Positions 1-10,511 of a stretch of 64,000 nt of DNA are shown here, piece after piece. Numbering within the stretch: the first letter of the stretch is position 1; every line of letters begins with the position of its first letter. The notes under the pieces were generated by a model. That model made no database searches. It was not told the DNA's origin and saw only the letters and a list, made by a program, of their open reading frames with translations. Where the stretch lies: the NCBI GenBank assembly GCA_032191485.1, contig JAVDOI010000009.1, positions 18,023,843 to 18,087,842 on the forward strand, in the 5' to 3' direction. Source of the DNA: Leptoclinus maculatus (lineage: Eukaryota; Chordata; Actinopteri; Perciformes; Stichaeidae). The position numbers and the translations under genes were made by a program.

Positions 1-2424
1 AAAGAATTGTTCAAGAAACATATTCACACTCGTATAGGAACAACAACCTTTTTCTCAGCTGACAGAGTTGAAAACTGTTGTTGGGGGCTGACCATGTGCC
101 ACTGAACAAAGGAGTCTTGCAGGGCCTGTAGAGCAGTCAAAAGCCTGATTTGGTTTAAGACAACATCAATCCCTTTTCACACCTACGTGTGAAATCTTTA
201 TCCAAACACGACACTTGGGTCCCATTGGACAACAGTCACAGACACCCCAGGACTTCCTGTGGTGCAGCTCTGCCTGTCCTTGAAACTACAAAACTCTCCG
301 TCCCATCCAGCTCTTTGTCATTCCACGCGATTCACTTCGCATGTAAGGAGCACCTCCAGCTTTGTTGCTTTTAAAAGAAAATCCTCAGTCAAAGTCTTAC
401 ATTCGCTGGCCGAATATAACAGACTGTTTTGTTTTGTTTTTGGATCCTGATGCAGAGGACAGATAACTTCTATGCCCCGTTCACGTCGACTTTGTGCCGG
501 TTATAAAGAAGAAGAATACCCTTAATTTGCGAAGAAACTCTGCCACGTAAGAAGTTTTTTTGCCGCGCAGCTTGGAGCTCGCGACCCTGAGTTTAACCAA
601 GATACTCGGATGGACCACGTCGATCTTTAAGAAGTCATCTCACCGTAAGAGGCTTAGCTTAGTGTGTCTGGGCATAATTAGGTCATAATGTGTTTATTAC
701 CTTGCTTTGTTTGTTTGCAATAAGTTACTGTATTGTTAACGTGTTATTGTGTATGCTCACGGACCGCTGAGTCCCGTTAGTGCTGTGTACAAACTACTGT
801 TGTGTCCCATCTGAGGATCTGCCTTGCTTTGAGTCCCCCCCCCCTTCTTTTTCCTCCTATTTGACTAACACACACACTCTCTCACCACAGATTGTTTGTT
901 AATTTTAGATAGTAGGCTCATACATCTATAGTAGTTGTTGTTAGTTTTAGACACTATTTGATTTTGATCAATGTTATTAGAACTTAATAAACTGTTATAC
1001 TTTAAAGAGCAGCTTTCTGTGATTACTTTGTGCATGTGTATTGTGATAACAGCTGGATATGTCGCCTATGCTCAAAGTCAAACCCTCACTGTCCACTCTG
1101 AATGTGGAATAGTACTTTGACTATTTACATTGTGAGTGAATACTAAGACTTAGTTTATAGTTTGGTTATTGGTCCCTGTTCTCAGGGTGGTGCCCCGTTA
1201 TTATTAATAATGAATAGGTCTATTGACATTAATAATTCTATTGATGTCAATAATTTAGTTTTCATATTTGCTGATAACCAAACCCGCTCCTTTCCATTCC
1301 CAACACTGTTCACACATCAGCCAGATACCCCTGCTCACTTAGCTCTGGAGGACACTAATGGACTTCCAGGGATTTGTTGATAGTGTCATTTACATGGTGA
1401 ACACACTTTTCCTACCTTATCTGTTACACCGGTGCGGTCCTATTATGTGCTTAAACTATGACCGCTATAATTAAATGCTGATTGGTAGAAGATTAATGAT
1501 GATGCAGATATGTTGGGAAGACAAAATATTACCGATCTTAGGTTGTGTTGCACCGATATGGTTCCATTGGGGGAATGATTGAAGAAAGTGACTAGATATT
1601 GAATTTTTAATTCGCCATGCTCTTAGAGTAGCGTGACCTGCCATGGGTTGGAGTTATTAGCAGTAATTCCAGTCTCATTAAGAATTCTCCTGGTATGTTA
1701 ATAGAGGTTGATGAAGTGACCAGGAATCCATAGTCATTTAGTGGAGGGGAAGAACAGCAACAGACATATCCACTGAGAGTTTCTCCGCTGAGCCTTGATG
1801 AGGCTTTGTTATTAAGAGGATAAATATGTGACAATAGTGAGCAGGTTATGATTCTGAAAGATTCCAAAATGAATTCTATAAATGTTCTGTCTATTCCCAT
1901 AAGTGCAGGGAAAGTGAGAGTGAAAGAGCTTCAAAGCCTCGGCTGTGTTTAGCAGTCTGCAGGTAAGCAGGCATACAAATGATTCCAGCAAACTGCTTTT
2001 CTCTAGTGTTGTCTCCGTCCCAGTGCAACTGAAACAGCTCAGGAAGTTTTATGTTTATCCTAGTCGTTCATCTTGATATGTGTCTCCAGGTGCTTTGAAG
2101 CGGGTACTTACTTCTTGAAAGCTGCAGCCTATTCTCATCTTAATGAACAAATCACCTAGTAAAATATGTGAGGCACCCTATTGATGAAATGGAAATGGGG
2201 AAGCTGACCCAGCAGCATCATTCAAGCACTGACATAAATTACCAATCCAAGCCTTGTTTCTTTCTTATCAGTAGAGCCACAGTGATAACTCACAAGAGCA
2301 ATTAATTTTCATTTAGCACTTTTTTTTATTTTGTTGAAATACCCTTTACATCAATGTCTTTCCCTTTTTTAAGGTTGTGTTTTTATGTGAACTTGCTCAA
2401 GTGGAACACCAGAGTAGGCAGTAT

Positions 2425-2472
<48 letters not shown>

Positions 2473-4317
2473 CGGCAGAAGTCGAAAATACAGCCCTCCC
2501 GACAAAGCCTAACCAACCAGACGAGCACAGGCATATATCTGCACACTTCATATGGTGACCTGTAGCCTGCAATGGCCGTACCCACCATAGAGCTCACCAA
2601 GGTCCGGTCCTCTGTATTTACTGACTAAAATGAACTTGACTTTGGTGCAGCAAAGATATTATACAAGTCGAAGATTACCAACTTGCTCATTGGGTCGTCT
2701 TCATTGCTTCATGTTTCTATGTGTGTTTGTGTGTGAGGGGATGATCTTGACCATGCTTCAAAATATTCACTACATGGTGGTTCATTGATTATTTCAACAA
2801 CTTGAGGAATCCGGGCAGGCAGTCAAATTCATGTGAAGTGTGATTCAGATAACTAGATAGTTAACTAGTGGACTGCTTGTAGTTCAATACCATTCATCAC
2901 CAGACATTGGTCATTGAGCAGGTGTTGGAGAGAGGAAGAGCAGGTGATGCCCACTGTGCCCGGGATAGAATTAGCATGGTGTCCCTGTGCTGCTCAATAC
3001 AAACAAAGACTTGATCCAATTGAGACTATATTATTACCACAGACATACATATGCTTATTGTTTTATACAGTATAACTCATCAATTTAACAACACAAACAC
3101 TTAATAATTATAGTATAACAATATATTATTGTTGTATTCATATATTATTGTGAAACCAGTGTTTTTTATGTTTAAGGGCTATTTGAGACAGATTTCTATC
3201 ATTCAAATCCAAAAATGAAAAACTCAAACACAAAAATGAAATAAAGACTGTGTATATAGTTTTAGTTTATTATTTGTAATACATGTTACAAGTGAGGAGT
3301 CACAGAGAAAGAGACTGGTGGTGAATACAGAGGGTGAGAGAGAACAGTAGTGTGAATTTGTTTTTACCATAACACTTTAAATAAACATTCTCAACATTCA
3401 TTTACAGATGTTTTGTGATTATTTTACTTCCTCTGCATTTTCAGATTGTAGTGTGGATCATTCGTTGTAACATTTAACCTGATTACCATGTATGACTGCT
3501 AGACAAGATAATGCATGCTAATCATACAACTATCACGATGACATGGAGGCTCACAAGTCATTAACATGGGAGTCTTTCCCATCTCTCCCATCCTTTTCTA
3601 CCATTAAAGTTACTTTAATAGAAGAAGAGGCTTTGATTCTATCTCTCCCTCTACTGAGGCCGCATGGTGATGTTGTGATATCGTACAATATCCCCCCATC
3701 ACCACTTACCCTTCCCGAGCCAATGATTGAATTGGATTTCAGAGCACTTTACTCAACCTTTAGAGCACCTGAATACTCTTCACTTTGTTAGTGTTTTTCT
3801 ATGTAATATGCATGTCAGATCACTGTACCACTGGGAAAACATGGAGCTCCCCTCTTCTAAACTTGGTTTGAAATGTTTTTTTTGGTTGAAAACACTCAGA
3901 TTCAAACTGATAAAATCACAGTCTGTGTGAAGATTATGATGGAGATCTTTAAACACAAGTGCTGTCTAAAACCCAGTCAGTTCAAAGTGCTCAGTCAACA
4001 TGCAAAGTAGCATTAACTAAATATATGTTTGATAGCACAGTTGAAATTAAACAGATACACAGTTAGCACAATGTGAATTTTTTTTTAATTGTAGACAGTT
4101 GTAGACAGTATACGTATTGTTTAATACAATTACACTGGTAAAGCAGAAGATTTTATCATTTTTAATGGGTAACAAATACGTGTACCGGTGAAAACTTACC
4201 TTTTACAGCTGTTTCATTGCAGAGTCTGCAGGTATTATAACAATTCATATTGATGCAACTATACTCATACTAATGATGAGACCAAATAAAATACAAAAAA
4301 TCTTGAATATTAAATCA
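1..4317. other. Intergenic, no gene recognised
   Basis: I see no convincing exon here. The stretch 480-900 is richer in CpG than its surroundings, has a TATA-like run (about 502) and is followed by an AATAAA near 985, so it could be a degraded LTR or a promoter fragment, but no terminal repeats or target duplication were found. A pure (TA)n tract occupies about 2431-2469. The remainder is AT-rich single-copy-looking sequence. Confidence 0.5.
2431..2469. repeat. (TA)n microsatellite
   Basis: Perfect TA dinucleotide run of about 39 bases; short open frames across it on both strands are artefacts of the repeat. Confidence 0.95.
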
Positions 4318-4323
4318 TTTATT
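4318..4323 (-). promoter_or_regulatory. Polyadenylation signal AATAAA of the tandem-repeat gene
   Basis: The canonical hexamer reads on the minus strand about 46 bases after the TAG stop at 4369-4371 of the large repeat exon. It fits a short 3' untranslated region and supports the exon being terminal. Confidence 0.6.
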
Positions 4324-4368
4324 TACATATATACATCTACATATAGACATATATACAGACGCAGGTGG

Positions 4369-7300
4369 CTACCGCCAGGGGGGTCTGTTGTTTTTGAGCA
4401 GAGGATGCTTTAAAAGACCCGACTTAGGTCTTTTCAGTGGATTTCCAGTCTGTCTGTCTTTTAACTGTTTAATTTCCTCTTCCTCTGTGAGGCCTTTAAA
4501 CTCCACCACCTCCTCCTGGTCCTGCTCCTTCTTCTGCTGTCTGAGGGTCTCGGTGTTGTTTTCGCTCTTCTCTTCTCTCTGAAGAACTGTCTCATGTACC
4601 CCAAGACGTATTTCCTCTTCCTCTGTGAGGCCTTTAAACTCCACCACCTCCTCCTGGTCCTGCTCCTTCTTCTGCTGTCTGAGGGTCTCGGTGTTGTTTT
4701 CGCTCTTCTCTTCTCTCTGAAGAACTGTCTCATGTACCCCAAGACGTATTTCCTCTTCCTCTGTGAGGCCTTTAAACTCCACCACCTCCTCCTGGTCCTG
4801 CTCCTTCTTCTGCTGTCTGAGGGTCTCGGTGTTGTTTTCGCTCTTCTCTTCTCTCTGAAGAACTGTCTCATGTACCCCAAGACGTATTTCCTCTTCCTCT
4901 GTGAGGCCTTTAAACTCCACCACCTCCTCCTGGTCCTGCTCCTTCTTCTGCTGGCTGAGGGTCTCGGTGTTGTTTTCGCTCTTCTCTTCTCTCTGAAGAA
5001 CTGTCTCATGTACCCCAAGACGTATTTCCTCTTCCTCTGTGAGGCCTTTAAACTCCACCACCTCCTCCTGGTCCTGCTCCTTCTTCTGCTGTCTGAGGGT
5101 CTCGGTGTTGTTTTCGCTCTTCTCTTCTCTCTGAAGAACTGTCTCATGTACCCCAAGACGTATTTCCTCTTCCTCTGTGAGGCCTTTAAACTCCACCACC
5201 TCCTCCTGGTCCTGCTCCTTCTTCTGCTGTCTGAGGGTCTCGGTGTTGTTTTCGCTCTTCTCTTCTCTCTGAAGAACTGTCTCATGTACCCCAAGACGTA
5301 TTTCCTCTTCCTCTGTGAGGCCTTTAAACTCCACCACCTCCTCCTGGTCCTGCTCCTTCTTCTGCTGTCTGAGGGTCTCGGTGTTGTTTTCGCTCTTCTC
5401 TTCTCTCTGAAGAACTGTCTCATGTACCCCAAGACGTATTTCCTCTTCCTCTGTGAGGCCTTTAAACTCCACCACCTCCTCCTGGTCCTGCTCCTTCTTC
5501 TGCTGTCTGAGGGTCTCGGTGTTGTTTTCGCTCTTCTCTTCTCTCTGAAGAACTGTCTCATGTACCCCAAGACGTATTTCCTCTTCCTCTGTGAGGCCTT
5601 TAAACTCCACCACCTCCTCCTGGTCCTGCTCCTTCTTCTGCTGTCTGAGGGTCTCGGTGTTGTTTTCGCTCTTCTCTTCTCTCTGAAGAACTGTCTCATG
5701 TACCCCAAGACGTATTTCCTCTTCCTCTGTGAGGCCTTTAAACTCCACCACCTCCTCCTGGTCCTGCTCCTTCTTCTGCTGTCTGAGGGTCTCGGTGTTG
5801 TTTTCGCTCTTCTCTTCTCTCTGAAGAACTGTCTCATGTACCCCAAGACGTATTTCCTCTTCCTCTGTGAGGCCTTTAAACTCCACCACCTCCTCCTGGT
5901 CCTGCTCCTTCTTCTGCTGTCTGAGGGTCTCGGTGTTGTTTTCGCTCTTCTCTTCTCTCTGAAGAACTGTCTCATGTACCCCAAGACGTATTTCCTCTTC
6001 CTCTGTGAGGCCTTTAAACTCCACCACCTCCTCCTGGTCCTGCTCCTTCTTCTGCTGTCTGAGGGTCTCGGTGTTGTTTTCGCTCTTCTCTTCTCTCTGA
6101 AGAACTGTCTCATGTACCCCAAGACGTATTTCCTCTTCCTCTGTGAGGCCTTTAAACTCCACCACCTCCTCCTGGTCCTGCTCCTTCTTCTGCTGTCTGA
6201 GGGTCTCGGTGTTGTTTTCGCTCTTCTCTTCTCTCTGAAGAACTGTCTCATGTACCCCAAGACGTATTTCCTCTTCCTCTGTGAGGCCTTTAAACTCCAC
6301 CACCTCCTCCTGGTCCTGCTCCTTCTTCTGCTGTCTGAGGGTCTCGGTGTTGTTTTCGCTCTTCTCTTCTCTCTGAAGAACTGTCTCATGTACCCCAAGA
6401 CGTATTTCCTCTTCCTCTGTGAGGCCTTTAAACTCCACCACCTCCTCCTGGTCCTGCTCCTTCTTCTGCTGTCTGAGGGTCTCGGTGTTGTTTTCGCTCT
6501 TCTCTTCTCTCTGAAGAACTGTCTCATGTACCCCAAGACGTATTTCCTCTTCCTCTGTGAGGCCTTTAAACTCCACCACCTCCTCCTGGTCCTGCTCCTT
6601 CTTCTGCTGTCTGAGGGTCTTGGTGTTGTTTTCGCTCTTCTCTTCTCTCTGAAGAACTGTCTCATGTACCCCAAGACGTATTTCCTCTTCCTCTGTGAGG
6701 CCTTTAAACTCCACCACCTCCTCCTGGTCCTGCTCCTTCTTCTGCTGTCTGAGGGTCTCGGTGTTGTTTTCGCTCTTCTCTTCTCTCTGAAGAACTGTCT
6801 CATGTACCCCAAGACGTATTTCCTCTTCCTCTGTGAGGCCTTTAAACTCCACCACCTCCTCCTGGTCCTGCTCCTTCTTCTGCTGTCTGAGGGTCTCTGT
6901 GTTGTTTTCGCTCTTCTCTTCTCTCTGAAGAACTGTCTCATGTACCCCAAGACGTATTTCCTCTTCCTCTGTGAGGCCTTTAAACTCCACCACCTCCTCC
7001 TGGTCCTGCTCCTTCTTCTGCCGTCTGAGGGTCTCGGTGTTGTTTTCGCTCTTCTCTTCTCTCTGAAGAACTGTCTCATGTACCCCAAGACGTATTTCCT
7101 CTTCCTCTGTGAGGCCTTTAAACTCCACCACCTCCTCCTGGTCCTGCTCCTTCTTCTGCTGTCTGAGGGTCTCGGTGTTGTTTTCGCTCTTCTCTTCTCT
7201 CTGAAGAACTGTCTCATGTACCCCAAGACGTATTTCCTCTTCCTCTGTGAGGCCTTTAAACTCCACCACCTCCTCCTGGTTCTGCTCCTTCTTCTGCTGT

Positions 7301-8574
7301 CTGAGGGTCTCGGTGTTGTTTTCGCTCTTCTCTTCTCTCTGAAGAACTGTCTCATGTACCCCAAGACGTATTTCCTCTTCCTCTGTGAGGCCTTTAAACT
7401 CCACCACCTCCTCCTGGTCCTGCTCCTTCTTCTGCTGTCTGAGGGTCTCGGTGTTGTTTTCGCTCTTCTCTTCTCTCTGAAGAACTGTCTCATGTACCCC
7501 AAGACGTATTTCCTCTTCCTCTGTGAGGCCTTTAAACTCCACCACCTCCTCCTGGTCCTGCTCCTTCTTCTGCTGTCTGAGGGTCTCGGTGTTGTTTTCG
7601 CTCTTCTCTTCTCTCTGAAGAACTGTCTCATGTACCCCAAGACGTATTTCCTCTTCCTCTGTGAGGCCTTTAAACTCCACCACCTCCTCCTGGTCCTGCT
7701 CCTTCTTCTGCTGTCTGAGGGTCTCGGTGTTGTTTTCGCTCTTCTCTTCTCTCTGAAGAACTGTCTCATGTACCCCAAGACGTATTTCCTCTTCCTCTGT
7801 GAGGCCTTTAAACTCCACCACCTCCTCCTGGTCCTGCTCCTTCTTCTGCTGTCTGAGGGTCTTGGTGTTGTTTTCGCTCTTCTCTTCTCTCTGAAGAACT
7901 GTCTCATGTACCCCAAGACGTATTTCCTCTTCCTCTGTGAGGCCTTTAAACTCCACCACCTCCTCCTGGTCCTGCTCCTTCTTCTGCTGTCTGAGGGTCT
8001 CGGTGTTGTTTTCGCTCTTCTCTTCTCTCTGAAGAACTGTCTCATGTACCCCAAGACGTATTTCCTCTTCCTCTGTGAGGCCTTTAAACTCCACCACCTC
8101 CTCCTGGTCCTGCTCCTTCTTCTGCTGTCTGAGGGTCTCTGTGTTGTTTTCGCTCTTCTCTTCTCTCTGAAGAACTGTCTCATGTACCCCAAGACGTATT
8201 TCCTCTTCCTCTGTGAGGCCTTTAAACTCCACCACCTCCTCCTGGTCCTGCTCCTTCTTCTGCTGTCTGAGGGTCTTGGTGTTGTTTTCGCTCTTCTCTT
8301 CTCTCTGAAGAACTGTCTCATGTACCCCAAGACGTATTTCCTCTTCCTCTGTGAGGCCTTTAAACTCCACCACCTCCTCCTGGTCCTGCTCCTTCTTCTG
8401 CTGTCTGAGGGTCTTGGTGTTGTTTTTGCTCTTCTCTTCTCTCTGAAGAACTGTCTCATGTACCCCAAGACGTATTTCCTCTTCCTCTGTGAGGCCTTTA
8501 AACTCCACCACCTCCTCCTGGTCCTGCTCCTTCAGGTTCTGCTCTTCAGAAACTGGCGTGACCCGACTTTTTTT
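4369..8574 (-). CDS. Tandem-repeat protein, exon 4 (terminal): about 30 copies of a 46-aa unit
   Basis: This is the last and by far the largest coding exon of an unrecognised gene, 1,401 codons plus stop. It starts after a pyrimidine-rich acceptor ending CCAACAG at 8575 and joins the previous exon in phase 0, giving ...FRLCRKKSRVTPVSEEQNLKEQ before the repeats. The body is a 138-bp unit repeated about 30 times with near-perfect DNA identity. Each 46-residue unit contains EFKGLTEEEE, RLGVHETVLQREEKS and LRQQKKEQDQEE and is dominated by Glu, Gln, Lys and Arg, so it is probably helical and soluble. Variants are few: E/K in NTETL, Q/R or R/S in LRQQ, and D/N in EQDQ. A unique C-terminal tail of about 35 residues ends ...LLKNNRPPWR. 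No known domain is recognised, so no function is proposed. Copy number may differ between individuals or be mis-assembled. The exon itself is well supported by splice phase and the downstream AATAAA. Confidence 0.75.
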   Translation of the reverse strand, partial: KKSRVTPVSEEQNLKEQDQEEVVEFKGLTEEEEIRLGVHETVLQREEKSKNNTKTLRQQKKEQDQEEVVEFKGLTEEEEIRLGVHETVLQREEKSENNTKTLRQQKKEQDQEEVVEFKGLTEEEEIRLGVHETVLQREEKSENNTETLRQQKKEQDQEEVVEFKGLTEEEEIRLGVHETVLQREEKSENNTETLRQQKKEQDQEEVVEFKGLTEEEEIRLGVHETVLQREEKSENNTKTLRQQKKEQDQEEVVEFKGLTEEEEIRLGVHETVLQREEKSENNTETLRQQKKEQDQEEVVEFKGLTEEEEIRLGVHETVLQREEKSENNTETLRQQKKEQDQEEVVEFKGLTEEEEIRLGVHETVLQREEKSENNTETLRQQKKEQDQEEVVEFKGLTEEEEIRLGVHETVLQREEKSENNTETLRQQKKEQNQEEVVEFKGLTEEEEIRLGVHETVLQREEKSENNTETLRQQKKEQDQEEVVEFKGLTEEEEIRLGVHETVLQREEKSENNTETLRRQKKEQDQEEVVEFKGLTEEEEIRLGVHETVLQREEKSENNTETLRQQKKEQDQEEVVEFKGLTEEEEIRLGVHETVLQREEKSENNTETLRQQKKEQDQEEVVEFKGLTEEEEIRLGVHETVLQREEKSENNTKTLRQQKKEQDQEEVVEFKGLTEEEEIRLGVHETVLQREEKSENNTETLRQQKKEQDQEEVVEFKGLTEEEEIRLGVHETVLQREEKSENNTETLRQQKKEQDQEEVVEFKGLTEEEEIRLGVHETVLQREEKSENNTETLRQQKKEQDQEEVVEFKGLTEEEEIRLGVHETVLQREEKSENNTETLRQQKKEQDQEEVVEFKGLTEEEEIRLGVHETVLQREEKSENNTETLRQQKKEQDQEEVVEFKGLTEEEEIRLGVHETVLQREEKSENNTETLRQQKKEQDQEEVVEFKGLTEEEEIRLGVHETVLQREEKSENNTETLRQQKKEQDQEEVVEFKGLTEEEEIRLGVHETVLQREEKSENNTETLRQQKKEQDQEEVVEFKGLTEEEEIRLGVHETVLQREEKSENNTETLRQQKKEQDQEEVVEFKGLTEEEEIRLGVHETVLQREEKSENNTETLRQQKKEQDQEEVVEFKGLTEEEEIRLGVHETVLQREEKSENNTETLRQQKKEQDQEEVVEFKGLTEEEEIRLGVHETVLQREEKSENNTETLSQQKKEQDQEEVVEFKGLTEEEEIRLGVHETVLQREEKSENNTETLRQQKKEQDQEEVVEFKGLTEEEEIRLGVHETVLQREEKSENNTETLRQQKKEQDQEEVVEFKGLTEEEEIRLGVHETVLQREEKSENNTETLRQQKKEQDQEEVVEFKGLTEEEEIKQLKDRQTGNPLKRPKSGLLKHPLLKNNRPPWR
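4480..8510. repeat. Coding minisatellite, 138-bp unit, about 29-30 copies
   Basis: The period was measured directly: the same CTGTGAGG word recurs at 4485, 4623 and so on every 138 bases up to about 8490. The unit length is a multiple of three and has no stop in the sense frame, in one other minus-strand frame and in one plus-strand frame, so three open frames of over 1,300 codons coexist. Differences between units are single substitutions only, with no indels seen, which suggests recent homogenisation. Confidence 0.95.
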
Positions 8575-8688
8575 CTGTTGGTAGAAAACAAATACTGATT
8601 AAATCATGAAAAGGCACACTCATACACTACATACACAATACATATCTAGTTCATTTTGAGTGCTGCACTTTGTGTCAAACATACGTAC

Positions 8689-8764
8689 CCTGCACAGACG
8701 GAACCACCATGGTCTTTTAGCCTTTCCTGCATCAGCGGATTTGTCAACTTGTGAGGTGGCAACA
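8689..8764 (-). CDS. Tandem-repeat protein, exon 3
   Basis: This short coding exon has 76 bases: one base completing a codon, then 25 codons. The acceptor reads CGTCACCAG at 8767-8765 on the minus strand and the donor is GTACGT immediately after 8689. The reading frame gives VATSQVDKSADAGKAK then RPWWFRLCR. It joins exon 2 in phase 2 and exon 4 in phase 0 without disrupting either frame. The aromatic and cysteine-containing end resembles the N-terminus encoded by exon 1 (W-F-x-x-C-R-K-K-S once exon 4 is joined), so the two may derive from one duplicated module. The function is unknown; a membrane-associating, possibly lipidated, basic-aromatic patch is conceivable but is inference only. Confidence 0.65.
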
Positions 8765-9579
8765 CTGGTGACGAAGAGAAACACTGTTGTATAACTGTGA
8801 ACATTATATTTGAGAATTAAATAAAATAAAATGTAGTCAGGATGAGAGTGTGAGGGACAGAGACACTGGGGATAAAGACAAACACAGTTCTTTTTATACT
8901 AATGCTCAGAAGAAATCAGAAATCATTTAGAGGGATCATCACTAGAACAGTTTTTGAGTCATTCAGGGTGAGCCCAACTCAAATCTCAAGACTCTCAGAG
9001 TCCAAGAGAAGTCTTAAGTCTTCATAAGCAAACCTGCAGTCATGATGCATGTCTTTTAGGCGTCTAAATGTTACATTAGAATGGAACAACATGATCATTT
9101 TTGCTTTCAAATCTGTGTTAATAGTGTTTTATATAGCTGAGACCAAGTGGATTCAGTTCATTTTGGTGAGATTGTATACGTTTTTTTTCTCTTTTATTGT
9201 TCCTTTACCAACAGTTTCTTTGTTCAATATTTCAGAGTAAAATGCATCAGCATCATCATGCATCAAGCCCACTGGCTTATAGGACTAATAAACACAGAAG
9301 GTGTAAAGCTACAAACTGCCATCTGCAATACTTTCTTTAGTGTTGCTTCTGCAAAATGTACAACTGAGTCATTTCTGACAGGAGACATGTCCAGGTCAGC
9401 TGTCCAGTCTCAGGTCTACAGCTCTGGTACTAACAGGACCAGGATCAGGGTTTTTGTCTCTTGACACTGTTCAGCACTTTGTATAAAATCATCTACCCAC
9501 TAAACAAGGAAGCTAATCCACCTGACCATTACGATGACGAAATAGTCAGGGCAGCACTTTGAGTTTTACATCTCTTTAC

Positions 9580-9644
9580 CTTCTCTGAGAGCTGTGTGTC
9601 TGTTGGATCTCATCTGCCACCACATCCACAGCACATTTAGATTT
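9580..9644 (-). CDS. Tandem-repeat protein, exon 2
   Basis: The exon has 65 bases and an acceptor ending CTGTACAG, with a GTAAAG donor directly after 9580. Read from phase 0 it gives KSKCAVDVVADEIQQTHSSQR plus two bases that pair with the first base of exon 3 to make Ser. Together with exon 1 the junction again reads CRKKSKC, echoing the CRKKSRV junction of exons 3 and 4. No domain is recognised. Confidence rests on two good splice sites and on phase agreement with both neighbours. Confidence 0.6.
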
Positions 9645-9782
9645 CTGTACAGTGTAAAAAAGAACAAACAAGATGAAAATTGATGGAAAACATAATGTAT
9701 CTACACATAAGATATAAACTGGCTTCACAGAAAGTATCTCACTGTGAACTGTAAAGTTGAAATAAGGTCAAGGTCATATTAA

Positions 9783-9960
9783 CAGTAGTAAAAGAAAGAA
9801 AACAAACCTTTCTACAACAGGAAAACCAACGAGACATCTTGATAACTCTTGTTAAAACTGACTGAGACTGACAGTAGTAAAAGAAATTAAACAAAACTTT
9901 CTACAACAGGAAAACCAACGAAACGTTGTGATAACTCTTGTTGAAACTGACTGACTGACA
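9783..9960. repeat. 89-bp tandem duplication containing exon 1 of the repeat-protein gene
   Basis: Two copies begin with CAGTAGTAAAAGAAA at 9783 and 9872. Both contain the WFSCCRK-coding stretch. In the copy at 9872-9960 the start codon has become ACG and the GT splice donor is lost through a C-to-A change on the plus strand, so only the copy at 9783-9866 can act as the coding first exon. Confidence 0.8.
9808..9837 (-). CDS. Tandem-repeat protein, exon 1 with start codon
   Basis: An ATG at 9837-9835 on the minus strand opens MSRWFSCCRK and runs into a GT donor (GTTTGT) after 9808, ending in phase 0 as exon 2 requires. The start is preferred because no other in-phase ATG precedes exon 2 and because the resulting N-terminus (WFSCCRKKS) matches the WFRLCRKKS module made by exons 3 and 4. 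Adjacent cysteines near the N-terminus could be acylated, which is speculation. A diverged second copy of this exon lies just upstream on the minus strand. Untranslated exons and the promoter were not identified. Confidence 0.5.
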
Positions 9961-10224
9961 GTAAATTGCTGCTATCTGGCAAAGGCAATTCTGTGACAGA
10001 ATACTAGATACCTCATTAGATTCTAAAGTACAGTTCTAGATTCTAACTATGATGTCATGTTACAAGTCTGTGTGTAATTAGTGTATATTAGGGGTGTAAC
10101 GATACGCGTATACGTATTGAACCGTTCGGTACGAGGCTCACGGTTCGGTACGCATGACGAACCGAACGAACCGTTCATACATTTATTTTTTTATTTTTTC
10201 GTTTTTTTTTTCGTTTTTTTTTAA

Positions 10225-10440
10225 GGGGGCGACCGTGGCTCCCTGGGTTAAGAGGGTTGTCTGGTAACCGCAAGGTCGAAGGTTCAATCCTTGACTGGGC
10301 CGTGTCATGTGTCGAAGTGTCTCTGAGCAAGACACTGTACCCCAAGCTCCCCGGGCGCCTGTCATTGGCAGCCCACTGCTCCCTATATACAGGGATGGGT
10401 CAAATGCAGAGAAAAATGTCCCCCATAAAGGGATAAATAT
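10225..10440 (+). mobile_element. tRNA-derived SINE nested in the hAT-like element
   Basis: The sequence has a pol III promoter layout: a box A-like GTGGCTCCCTGGG and a box B GGTTCAATCC. It then has the teleost SINE body word GAGCAAGACACTGTACCCC and a 3' part ending near CCCCATAAAGGGATAAATA. No tRNA-like fold would be functional, so it is not a tRNA gene. Confidence 0.75.
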
Positions 10441-10509
10441 AGTGTGTATATACATTATATATATATAGACATTCTCATCTTTCTGAAAAAAAACTTAAAC
10501 ATTGAGTAG

Positions 10510-10511
<2 letters not shown>

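Noticed and set aside
189..1380. Short open frames at the left edge as genes
   Set aside because: Under 75 codons, no splice context, no motif, and overlapping in several frames.
4461..8468. 1,335-codon minus-strand basic open frame as a gene
   Set aside because: It is a shifted frame of the same repeat; it does not connect in phase with the upstream exons.
4480..8510. CRISPR-like array
   Set aside because: Units are contiguous 138-bp coding repeats without unique spacers, in eukaryotic DNA.
4594..8598. 1,334-codon plus-strand open frame (Leu-rich) as a gene
   Set aside because: It is the antisense of the repeat exon, open only because the 138-bp unit lacks stops in that frame; no splice signals or promoter support it. 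The minus-strand gene has matched splice phases.
10225..10300. tRNA gene
   Set aside because: Box A and B are present but the sequence continues into a SINE body and sits inside a transposable element; acceptor and anticodon stems are not intact. The same applies at 36701 and 55750.
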